Source: Epichloe hybrida (taxonomy: Eukaryota; Ascomycota; Sordariomycetes; Hypocreales; Clavicipitaceae). Taken from it: a DNA stretch of 64,000 bases. A program made the translations under genes and the position numbers. The notes beneath the pieces are model-generated. The model was not told the DNA's origin, did not search any database, and saw only the letters and a list, made by a program, of their open reading frames with translations. Of the stretch, positions 37,479 through 49,000 are shown piece after piece. Location: positions 1 to 64,000 of the forward strand of contig JAFEKR010000072.1 in NCBI GenBank assembly GCA_019022495.1. Reading direction: 5' to 3'. How positions within the stretch are numbered: the stretch's first letter is position 1; each line of letters opens with the position of its first letter.

Positions 37479-38300
37479 AAAGTAAATATAATACTATATA
37501 CTAATAGTATAGCTAGTAATATAAATATTACTATAGGTTATATATAGTAAATATATACTAGCTAAGTAGCTTTTTATAATTCAGGATAATTATATATTAG
37601 GGAGGTAGTATATTAGGGGTATAGAGGCTAGGGAGTTATAGATAGGATAGTTATATAATAAAGCCCTTAAATAAGCCCTAGCTTATATAAATAACTAAGT
37701 AATTACTAGGTAGCTATATATATATAGTAAGGTATTTAGATAAGGACTACCTATAAGAGATATAGGAGGTTAGAGTTTAAGACCTTTATATACCTACCCC
37801 TAAGTAGTAGCTCTCTAGCTATGAATAAGAGTCTTAGCCTTCACTCCGTTTATATCTCTCCTACCACAGTCATAACACTTATAACACTTATCTTATTATT
37901 TAAAGTAAATATAATACTATATACTAATAGTATAGCTAGTAATATAAATATTACTATAAGCTATATATAGTATATATATACTAGCTAAGTAGCTTTTTTT
38001 AATTAAGAATAATTATATATTAGAGAGGTAGTATATTAGGAGTATAGAGGCTAGGGAGCTATAGATAAAATAGTTATATAATAAAGCCCTTAAATAAACC
38101 TTAGGTTATATAAATAACTAAGTAGCTACTAAATAGCTATATATATATAGTAAGGTATTTAAATAAGGATTACTTATAAAGAATATAAAAGGTTAGAGTT
38201 TAAGACCTTTATATACTTACCCTTAAGTAGTAGCTTCCTAGCTATAAATAAGAGTCTTAGCCTTTACTTCGTTTGTATCTCTCCCACTATAGTTATGACA
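37479..38300 (+). repeat. 413-bp tandem duplication of the gypsy B 3' end
   Basis: The last 130 or so bp of the B body plus the LTR (37479-37877) recur with a 413-bp offset (37892-38300). Both contain a full 267-bp LTR (37611-37877 and 38034-38300). Short spacer ACTTATAACACTTAT lies between them. The copies differ by transitions. Confidence 0.8.
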
Positions 38301-39643
38301 TAGGGCTTATTTTAAGTATTTCTCTAGTAAATCTAAGTAAATACTAAACTTACTAAAACTCTAGCCTTTCTTTTACTTTATATTTTCTAGCTATATAGCT
38401 ATTTATATATTATTACTTATAAAGTCCTTAAGTAATATAAGGGTCTAGTCCTAGAACTTATCCTAGTTATCCTTAGGATAATCCTAACTATTAGCTAGTT
38501 ATTCTTTAATATATTAGTCCTATCTAGCCTAATAGTATATATATATATAGTTAAGTATAAAAAGAATCTTTTAGTTATTTTAGTAATACTTTTTTTTTAC
38601 CCCCTTAAAGGTATAGTTAAGGTTATTAAGCTATATCTTATATTTCTATAAGTTTATAAAGTATTAGAGTTTTATAATATTTTAAACCTTAATTTCTTAG
38701 TTACTAAGGCTTAAGAATAAACTAGCTTTTAAGTCTTTTTTTACTAGTTTTCCTTCTCTATAAGATTATATTAAGTTAGTAAGCTTTTTTTCTTACTTCT
38801 ATAGTTTCTTAAGTTACTTAAGCTCAGGCAATTGTACTCGTGTAATGTAATTGTTTTGTAATTGTTTTCTTTATTTTTATATCTAACTTATGATTAAAGA
38901 TATTATCCTAATAATTATATAATCTTATAGAGTAAAATTCAAAGAAAAATACTATATATAAAAGTGGGTCTGAAAGTGGATTGTTGAGCTATAAAGTAGA
39001 AAAATAACTTTTGTACTTATTTTTAGTGCTAAAATGTAATTGTTTTTAGTATTTGTAATTACAGACGTACGACCCACTTTTAGACCCACTTTTATATATT
39101 ATACTTTACTTCGATTTTTACTCTATAAGATTACGTGATTATTAGTATAATATCTTTAATTATAAGCTAGATATTAATTCTTTAAGAAAAACAAACAATT
39201 ACACGATGTAATTGTTTACAATACTCTGCTTAAGCTAAGTAATTTACTTTTTAACTACTACTCTTTTTACTTTTATAATTAAGAGTATAGCTTTAGATAA
39301 GATTATAAAATATAGTATATTCCTAGCTATAGTATTACTATTATTTAGCTAATTCTAAGTAATATATAGTATAGCTTTAGTAAATTAAGTTATTCTCTCT
39401 TTTATATTACTCTTAGGTAGCTAGTAAGAGAAGCTTTAAAATTATAAAAATAAAAGAATAGCTAGGTAAGAGATATAAGGGTACTTATATATTAACTAAA
39501 GCTTACTAGGTCTAAGTATATTATATATATAAGTTACTAGCTTATAGCTAGTAGCTTACTAGTGTTATATAAACCTAGCCCTAGGGCGTGGTATGCTTGC
39601 CTAGTGTGCGCTAGCGCACGGGTGTTATAAGTGGGGCCTCACA
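38301..39643 (-). mobile_element. Truncated second copy of gypsy A (gag end and 5' LTR)
   Basis: 38301-38824 and 39237-39442 match the stretch 28.75-29.5 kb of element A, and 39443-39643 is a 201-bp LTR of the A family ending GTGGGGCCTCACA. It is interrupted by a hAT-like MITE. The rest of the element, including pol, is missing. Confidence 0.8.
38825..39228. mobile_element. MITE, hAT-like, family member 2, with 8-bp target duplication
   Basis: 404 bp starting CAGGCAATTG and ending ACAATACTCTG, flanked on both sides by CTTAAGCT (38817-38824 and 39229-39236). CAG...CTG ends and an 8-bp duplication are the known marks of hAT transposons. Inner arms are long inverted repeats rich in AATTGT, and the centre has facing AAAGTGGGTC/GACCCACTTT motifs. 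No transposase is encoded. Confidence 0.78.
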
Positions 39644-40035
39644 TTAGGGGGCGTGGTAGAAGTTATAGGTAGTTAATCCTCCTAGGCTTATAACTATTAT
39701 AGTGTTATATAATATAATAAGAAAGACATTATATAGATATAATAGCAAAAAGACCCCCTAAGTAATAATGCAAATTAAAGATATAATTAAACTTAATTCT
39801 AGTATATAAAAGAGAGGTTAAAAGCATCCCTTTTATAGAGGGATAGCTTAACTAGCTAATATTATACGCGTTATCCGTATTACATAAGCTTTACTGCCTT
39901 ACATACTACCGCGCATTAGTCTGAATCATAACACGGCACGTTTCCCAGGCAACAAAATCTTCGAGAAAACGAAATCCAGTCTAGCCATTTTCTGTATGAT
40001 GCACTTACATCCAAATTGCCTCCAACCCAATAACA
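39644..40035. other. Transition from AT-rich block to NRPS 3' flank
   Basis: AT-rich to about 39,900, then normal composition for the last 135 bp before the NRPS stop codon. No gene is visible. The minus-strand 3' UTR and poly(A) site of the NRPS must lie here. Confidence 0.55.
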
Positions 40036-43000
40036 TCACTGAGCATCCCCAATTAGTTTTGATTGACCAAACCGTGTTGGATTGTTAATGAGATCTTGCA
40101 TGGTCACCTGGTATCCGTTGTACTGATAATAGCGCGCAAGGAGCATCGTGGTGACCAAATCAGCACCACAGTCGAACATGGAGCAGTCGGCCTGCTGAAT
40201 TTGACTCGCACTCCCCACGCTCATACCAACCTCGGTCCACGCACGCTGAACGACAGTTTGTGCATGGTTTTCCATGTCTGCCGCGGTCTGGCTTGGAGTG
40301 TTTGACTCCATCGAGACCACCGAAGTCATATACGGTGGGCCGGCCTGCGCGCCGTCTTGGTCGACGGGCTGCTCCAAGCAATGGGGGATTGTTTCCAGGA
40401 TCTTGGCAAAGTTGCGTGAAATCCAGTCTGCTTGCTCTTCAGTAAACGTGCGTCGGGAGTATAGCATGTCTATCACAAGATCTCTTTCTTCTCCTGGACC
40501 TTCTCCCTTTTCGGGGGATGCAGAAGGCGTTGCCTCGATTAGAATGTCGGCGCATCTGCCAAATTTCCCACGGGGGGTTAGCACACAGTCTTGGTTCCCG
40601 AACCTGATGCTTCTCTGCAAGGACTCGTGATTTTGGTATATGAGCATTGAGCTGTATCTCGTCCAGGAGGGCCAGTCGGTGCAGTTTTCGATGATGGAGC
40701 GGAAGCCTTGATGCTGGTGCGGAATGGCCGCGACCGCCTGAGCTTGCATCTGCCGGATCAAATCACCAAAAGTCATTTGGGTTTGCAGGCGGGCCCTGGC
40801 GGGCAAGAAGTTCAGACACGGCCCGCAGACGCTATCCATGTCATGGAAGGATGAAAGACTGCGGTTGGCATTTGGGGCGCAGAACACAACGTCATCTCTG
40901 CCTGTCGCGCGTGAGAGTACCAGTGACCAGGCCGCTTGAACCACGCTCGACGGAGTTCCATACGGCGTCAGCACGTTTCTGAGAGGTACGCGGAATTGCA
41001 TATTGTCGCGGCAGAAATTCTGCGTTGCAGGCACCGAAGGTGTTGCCAGGTAAGTCATTGACGAGCCCTCCAAGCTATGTTTCCAGAACGCCAGTGACGC
41101 TGACATATCCACAGAGTTGACATGTGAAATCCAGTCATGGAAGCTTGGGCCCTTCAGAAGTGATCGCCCCGAGTAGACCTGACGCAGGTCTCGTAACACC
41201 ATTTCCAAAGATATGGCGTCGTACAGGGCGTGGTGTATTCTTAGACTAACTTTATGACATCTGGTTCCCTCCCTGGAAATTTCACCCAAGTGGAAATGCG
41301 GCACATAGGTGTCCAAATTGACATGGGCGTTTTCTTTACCTGGTGCTGCCCCGCCCATGGTGATCATGCTTTTCAGAGGGGGTTCCTTGACGGCTATCTG
41401 GTAGAGAGTGCTACCATGTTGAACGAAGACTGTCCTGAACATCCGGTGGTGATTGATTACCACCTTGCATGCCCTAGTGAAGTCTGACACGTCGAGACCA
41501 GTTGAAGACTCAATTAGCATCTCATTATGCCATGCTTCTCCGTCAAGTTCTCCTACAGCCACCATATCAGCCTGGACGTCTGTCGCTTGGGCGATGCTCT
41601 CGATGTTATCTACCATAAGGTACGGCTCCTGTCGTTTTCTAGCATGGGCGAGACAAGATGACATGAATGCGCTGGTATTGATCAACTTCGTCATTAGCTC
41701 CTGCGGTTCACTCGATCCTCCACCAATCATCAATTTTCCCTGATGACTAGCTATTGTTGCCATCTCGGAGAGAGTGGGAGCTTCGAACACATCTGTCGCC
41801 CTCAGGCTGATTCCAGCTCTGCGGGCTGCATGCGACAGCCGCATTGCACGAATCGAACTTCCGCCCATATTAAAGAAGTTGTCAGTTGATTTGATTGTGT
41901 GTAACGGCAGACCAAGCGTTTCGGACCAAAGCTGCTGTAACTTAGCCTCTAGGTCTCTCAGTTTGTCCCCTTGCTTGTCATCCATGATTGGCTCAGTAGG
42001 CGGCACTGCTTTGATGGAGCCATTCAAGGTTTGTGTACACGGGTCATAGGAGCTCAGCTGCCTGGGCGACAATTTCGCACCTATTTTCCGCAGACAAACC
42101 CGATCTGTCTTGCCTGAGCTTGTGAAAGGGAGTCTGTTCAGGTGAACAAAGAATTGAGGGACCATATAGGCAGGAAGGGCAGCAGCCAGGGCTACTCTTA
42201 GGGTTGAGGCTTCTTCTGCAAGTGGCGGCAGCAGCTGACACGGCGCGTTGGGTGCCCCCGATCGCTTATTAGGAGGACAGGCCGCAAAGAATACAGTCAG
42301 ACAGGGGTCACGGCCTTGGCCAGATGGATTGATGAGCTCGACAGCGAAATCGCATCGGCTTTTCAAAGATCGGCTCAGGTAATGCTCAATCTCGCCAAGT
42401 TCGACTCGCTGGCCGCTCAATTTGACCTGAGTATCCTTGCGGCCGCGGTAAATCATCGATCCGTCCGCTGTCTGAACTACCATGTCCCCTGTTCTGTACC
42501 ATCGCTGAGAAGGGTCAAGCAACTCGAAGCTGCGCATCCAGGAGGGTGGATTTATGAATGCAGCTGCTGTCTTGTCTGGATTGCCCAGGTATCCAAGGGA
42601 AACGATGGGTCCCTGAATCAATAGTTCTCCTGGACTACCAATAGGCACTAGTCGATTATGATCAGTGGCATTGGCGACCCAGTACAAACAGCCACCGGAA
42701 CGACCAATGTTGTGATGATGCTTTCCAGAATCATACGAGACATCACAGCCGGAGGAATGGACGGTGGCCTCGGCTGGCCCATACATGTTCAGAACACGTA
42801 TATGTCTCCACTTCTCGATGACACCTTTTTCGAATGGCTCGCCCGTCAGGCCTAATGTTCGCAAAGTAGGCACGTCACGGGGGCTGAGGAGCGTTGCCAG
42901 CGACGGAGTCAGAAATACAAAATTTGCACGTGTGCGCCGAATTGCTCCCGCGATGTTGTTGGACCATTCTTCTTCTGAAGGCAGACAAACGCAGCCACCC

Positions 43001-46000
43001 GACAACAGCGTCACGAAGACGTCAAACATTGAGACATCAAAGACAAAGTTCAGATACTGCAAGGTCCTGGTAGCTGCAGTCATGTTGAGCAGTTCTCGTC
43101 GATATTTGATGCTCGTGGACAAATTTGAATGAGTGATCATGGTGCCTTTGGGTTTTCCTGTGCTTCCAGAAGTGTAGATAATGTAGCAAATATCCGATTG
43201 CTTGACGTCGACAAGTCCGGGATGACCAGGTGGTAGGCTTTCAATAAGTTGCATATCCACAACGACTGTGTTCTGAACTTTGCATCTACTCCTCACCGTG
43301 TCCAACAGCGTAGACGAAGTAACAATCCTAGAAGCAGAAGTTTCAGAGAGAATCATTTCGATTCTTTGCGCCGGATATTTGATATCCAGTGGAAGGAGGG
43401 TTCCACCAGCTTTGAGGATGCCAAGCATGACTACTATGGCCGTTGTAGACTTTTCAAGAAAGTATGGTACGATGGTGCCTGCTCCAATCCCTTCTTTCTG
43501 GAGAAAAGTAGCCATCCGATCAGAAAAATCGTCTAGTTCTCTTTGATCGAGCTCGAAATCCCAAGAACAAATAGCAGCCGCTGCAGGCTTTCTTTTGGCC
43601 GTGGCGCGGATCTGATCATGGATACAAACATCCTCGGCGATGGGCATGTCCCTGTTCCATGCTTGCAACAGAGCCAACTCATGGTTACTCAGAGGCGGGA
43701 GATCGGCCAGTGGAATCGTGGCACATGATGATAGTTGCTCTACGGCATGCTTGTATTGCTCCAGAAGAATACTGACTTGCTCGCGCGAGATGACCCGCTC
43801 GTCGAATTGCATCTCAATGGCAGTGCTATTCGGCATGACTCTGCAGCGCACTACGAGCCTGCTTTCGCCGAATGAGGACGTGCCCAGGTTTGTCTGAATA
43901 ATTTCGATTACTTGGGTTCCCGGATACTGAAGTGCTGCAGGACTGCTGTCAATGATTAAAAGGTTCCCGAGTGAGCAACCCACGTCTTCACCGCGGCTCA
44001 TTACAAATGTTTCGCGTCGCTTCTGCGTATGAGGTATGAATCCGTCAGCGAATTCCCGTGTAATCTGTACAAGAGACGTATCCGTGGGTGTTGTGGCCAA
44101 ATCAATTGTTAATGGAACAACGACACCCACTGGCCCGGCAACTTGCGAAATCTCATCTGATGTATTGCGACCCTCCACGTGAACACCGAAACAGACTTTA
44201 TCATCTCCAGTTACCCTTGAAAGACACAATGTCCAAGCAGCGCGGAGTACGTCAACACCCATGGACATGTTTAGATGTAAGGATATTGACCTCGAAAGAT
44301 TTGCATTGGGTGTTTCTGGCTGGAAGTCTGGAAATTGGGTCGCATCGTGAAATGACGCAATTGGGGCCTTGAGAATACCTTGTGCCGAGTTAGGAATTCG
44401 ATTTGATAAACGACGCACGAAAGTGCCGAGAGACATCAAAGGGGCCAATTGCTCCCCGTTGTATGCCTCTCTAAAAGCCTTTAAAAGAAGGCTGAGTGTC
44501 CAAGGATCGTAGATGATTGGGTGTATTGACAGGACCCAGTAGGCCGTGCCATCTGGCTCTTCCACTTTACCAAATCGACATAGAGGTCCGCCATAGCGGG
44601 TTGAAAAGCCTTTGTCCCAATGCAGGTATTCTGAGAGGGAATATTCTTCGGCAAAATCCGGAAAGGACTTCAGTGTTGTTTGGCAGACTCCGTACTGTCC
44701 TAATGATACTATCCTGGTACGTAGAGCAGGACAGGCTGCTGCAACAAGTTCCCACGCCTCCTGTATTACTGACGCTGGCGTTTGATTGCCCACTCTGAAG
44801 ACATATTGGTCCAGGCCGACGCTGCTCGCTCGAACGGCTGCCTCCATTTGTTGGCGCTGCAGAGAAGTGCAAGGGGAAATGTCTTCAACCATGCTGCTGG
44901 CGATCTCACACTGAGAAGCGGCCTTGCGATATACGATTTTGGAAACATCCTGGGCTGAGAAAACAGAGGTCGGTTTTTCAACGGACGCTTCAAGTGTCTC
45001 AACAGATTGCCCCGGGTTACAGACAATCTTCTTAACTACCGTAGCGAACAAGCTCGCAATCTGTGTTGCAAAAGAACAGGATAGTTTGGAAGTATCATAC
45101 AGCAACTTGGAAACAATGTTGTCATTATCGTAGCCAATGCCAAGTGTGATAACATACTGGGATGGAGCAACTGATTAGCATGGGGGCCCGGGCAGTTCAT
45201 GAGGATGATAACCTACTTCGGTTTGTCCATGTAGTGGCAAATGTTCTACTCGAATATCACCCGTGCCCGCAAGATCTCTCGGCCAAAGACGGAAAATAGT
45301 CATAATGGTATTGAAAAGTGGTGTTTGACTGGCGTCAATGGCCTCAAGGATTTCGCTCAAGGAGCAAGGACCATGATCCAGGCCACGTGATGCGTCATCG
45401 TTCGACTTCTTCAGTATCTCAGTGAGTGTTGTGTTTGATGTCCCCTCAAACTTGTGAAAGGCCATAGAAAGCAACGGACCCAACATGCCCTCAGAACCAT
45501 CGAATGCACCCAGGTTAGAATGCAAATAACCGAAACATAGCGACTTGGATCCGGTACACAGGCGTAACACCATGCTCCATGCGACATGCATCAAGGTTGG
45601 CACGGTGACGCCCTCACTTCGGCAAAATGAGCCTACACGATGAGCATCTTCAATTAGTATGTCGCAAAGGTCTGAACCCCTCTCTAAGAGTTTCGACTCA
45701 GCAGGTTCGAGAACTGGCATCAGGCAAGGCTTTACACCCGATAGATGAGCTTTCCAGTAATCCTTTGCTGCTTCTCTGTGCTGTGCGATCCATGTGAGAT
45801 ACCCCGAAAGATTGCGGCCTCTACGTAGACTCGCTGTGTTTGTGTAAGCCTGACCAATCTGCTCGCCGACAAGTTGCATGGATCTCTCATCGAAAAGAGC
45901 ATGATTTATGTGTAGGGTTGCGTATACAACTGCTGGAGACACTTGAGTCAGATGGAGGTGGTGCGGTGGCTGAGCCGCGGTGAAGAGCGGTGCTTCAAGG

Positions 46001-49000
46001 GCATCCAACACTGATTCGACCTTTGCTTGCTCTGGGCCGGTGGCGGTATAGGATATGGAGGTGCTCGTAGACCTCAGGATGACTTGTTGGAAGGCACCAG
46101 TGTTGGTCTGGTAGCCCATAAAAACCGTTCTTAGAATTGGCTGAGATGAGCACACAGCCTCCCATGCCATTTTCAGCCTCTCGACATCTACTTCGTCCGC
46201 GTCGCTTGTTGGGGTTAGCTTCATGGTAAGTCGCATCCAGTATTGGTGGTGAGGATTTTTTAACTGAGAGAGCAAAATGCCCTCTTGCAGCGGTGAGCAA
46301 GGAAATAGAGCTTCCACGTTCGCAGTGTCAATACCGGCCGCATCGAGGTGTGTTTGTATCTCTTTCAAGTCCCCAGTATCCAGGTTGAGCAAGGGCGCCT
46401 CGCTCATGGTAAGTCTAGGCACGCAGCAGGCCAGTTGAGCCGCAACATCTCCCAGAGTTGTTCCAAGCTTTGTGGTCCAGGAGTGCAGGCGATCTCGATG
46501 AGCCATGCATTTGTCATAGCCAATCCGTAATATAAGTTGCTTGTCGAGGCGCTGTGCGTAAATTTTCAACAAGCCCAGATGTTTTATATCTATGGAGCCC
46601 TCTGTTTTTTGTTCTTCTAGATCTTGGAAGCTAAAAAGAATTTCAACATCGGACTGATTAAGGGGTTTGTGCCCAAGCATGCAAAACGTAAATGCGGCTG
46701 AGCCATCACGTAGGACTGACCGATAGCTGTCCTTAACCCCTATAACGGCATCTTCCAACGAAGATTCAATCCCTACATCGACAAATATGGGTACTAAAGT
46801 GGTAAAATTGCCCACTGTCCGGGAAAAGTCCAGAGATGTGTTGCTGGCTTCACGCCCATCATGTTGAGTGTATAGCGCTGGACCGCCCCGGTCAGGGAAA
46901 CTTTTCTTGAACGAGAGGAGTATAGCCGTCAATAGCAATTCGACGGGTTTGGTATTGAAAGGGCGGTTGCAAGGTCCGAAAATGGCCTCGGTCACCCCTG
47001 CATCTATGGAAACCTCATATTCAACCATGGTGTTATCGTAGGTGGCGAGTTTGTTTACAGCCCAATATTCAGTTGATGCTCGTTTCAACTTCGGGGGTCT
47101 TATCATGTCGGAGACTTGGCCGACCTGGGTATGAATCCATTCACCAAAAGATGGAGTCAAAGGTAACTCCAAGTATGGGTCTACGAGCAACGCTTCAAGA
47201 TCTTGGCATATAATCCTCCAAGAAGATGTGTCGATGAGACAGTATGAGGTGAGGAGTAACATGGGTTGACAGCTTTGGCACTCCTGGGGAGAAATTAGCC
47301 CTGCTATAAACAGGAATCCACGTTCAGACGCCAATGGCTTCTGCATGCCGGGTATTGGGATTTCGCCCGCCTCTGGAATTTCCGAGGAATATACCCGTAC
47401 GCATGGGTGGACTTCAGACGCCGGTATTATGGTCTGGGTCCATTTTCCACCTAGTTGTACGAAACGAGTCCGAAGCATTGCATGGTGGTTGATCAGCTTG
47501 AGCAGTGCATTTTTAATGGTGTCGACTGTGACATGTGCACTCCGGTCCTGGAGGTGGTATCGAAACGTGCTCGATTGCCGTACCGCTTCGATACCATTCT
47601 GTAGGAGTAGCTGCTGAAAAGGTGATACTGGGATGGCAGAGGGGCTTTCCACGCCATTATTCAAGGACTCCTTAGTCAGAGCCTGGGAATGATTAGGAAG
47701 CAGCTCGCTGGCTGCAGCCACATTGGCCAGGTTTTCACTCCGTAAAAGCGTGGCGACGAATACCCTCAGTCCGCGCTTCCGACATTGTGTGGCAACCTTT
47801 ATTGCCAGGATTGAATCGCCTCCCAGCTTGATGAAGGAGCTCTGGCGTCCTATCTCAACCTCAGGTATGCGCAGTGCCAGAGCCCATGTGGCTTGTAGGC
47901 ACCGCTCTTTTGGTGATGCCGGCGGCGTTAGTGCCTCTGTGAAAGCGCCCCGAGCCCGTTCAGGTGCCCATTGTGTAAGCCATTTCTTGATCGAATTTCG
48001 GTCAATCTTCCAGGAGGCTGTCCGAGGGAAATCTTCGACTACTCTCCAAATAGTTGGCATCATGTATAATGGTAATCTAGAAGCCAATGCTTCTCGGATA
48101 CTTTCGAGACATCGCTCAACATCTAGTTGAAATGTTGGAGACAGCTCTTTTAGAGCTGTTCTTATTGGCAGGCGAGGTTCCTCCAGACTCAGAACAGCTA
48201 TCAAATCCTTACGGCCATGGCCTTGATTGGAAGATTGAATGGCCGCAATCGCATGTCGGACAGACACACAAGCACCCAGGGCCTTCTCAACCTCTTCGAG
48301 TTCAACTCGCTGGCCGTGGATCTTGACCTGGTTGTCAAGGCGACCAATATACTCGAGGCTGCCATCCGGGTTATATCTTGCCAAGTCTCCCGTACGGTAC
48401 ATTCGTTGATGCACCGTGGATAGGTGCCCTTTTCGTGGAGGGGCCCAGCGTGGGGGGGATATGAAAGAAGCCGTCGTTTGACGTTGATCGTTCAGGTAGC
48501 CTCGAGCCACACCCATACTCTCAACCACGATCTCTCCAACACCACCAACTGGCATTAGTTTGTTGAAATTGTTCTCATCTACAAGCCAAATAGCGCTTGC
48601 AAGGGGCCGGCCGATGCTTTCTCTGTATGGAGAGTTCGGGTTCAGTTGTGCCATGGAACTGACACAAGCGGCCTCGCTTGGTCCCCAGGCATTGAAGAAG
48701 CGAGCGTGAACTGACCACATATTCACCGAATCTAAGTCGACGGGCTCGCCTATCGACATGATTGTCTTTAAACTTGAAGCGTCCTGTGGTGTTATCATGC
48801 GGAGCACCGTTGGAGTGAAAATGGCACAGTTTACTCTTTCAGACTGAATAAATTCTTCGATGAAAGACTGACGTGCCTCTTCAGAAGGAATGCAAATGCA
48901 TCCGCCGAATATCAATGTGCCGAAAATCTCAGCGATACTCATATCCCACACGTAGGCAGCAAATTGAAGCATTCGCACCCCCGGTTCCCACTTCATGTCT

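Larger units (their letters stand above)
22007..38300 (+). mobile_element. Ty3/gypsy chromovirus 'B' (plus strand), interrupted twice
   Basis: The 5' LTR is 22007-22273 (267 bp) and the first 3' LTR is 37611-37877 (267 bp), preceded by a purine tract. A further 3'-terminal copy ends with an LTR at 38034-38300. The internal part is 22274-23120, 29714-32830 and 34291-37610. It is split by element A (TSD TAAAT at 23116-23120 and 29709-29713) and by a SINE-like insertion (14-bp TSD). Decayed reverse transcriptase, RNase H, integrase and a C-terminal chromodomain are in plus-strand order. The flanks of the 5' LTR and of the 3' LTRs do not show a common target duplication, so the left or right boundary has probably been rearranged. 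Confidence 0.82.
5940..39900. repeat. AT-rich, RIP-mutated block of nested retrotransposons
   Basis: Across about 34 kb the DNA is dominated by TA, TTA, CTA and TAG words, and CA and TG dinucleotides are scarce. Copies of the same repeat within the block differ almost only by C-to-T and G-to-A changes, for example the two 824-bp LTRs at 12,977 and 19,271. Former reading frames are full of TAG and TAA codons at positions expected to be CAG, CAA or TGG. This is the known signature of RIP in ascomycetes. Nearly all of it can be assigned to named elements listed separately. Unassigned pieces are 5,940-6,190, 20,236-20,540 and 39,644-39,900. Confidence 0.93.

Noticed and set aside
45106..45174. 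Two separate NRPS genes with a 69-bp gap
   Set aside because: Both ORFs share one frame, the gap contains a good intron, and the second ORF would start with TTG inside a condensation domain.
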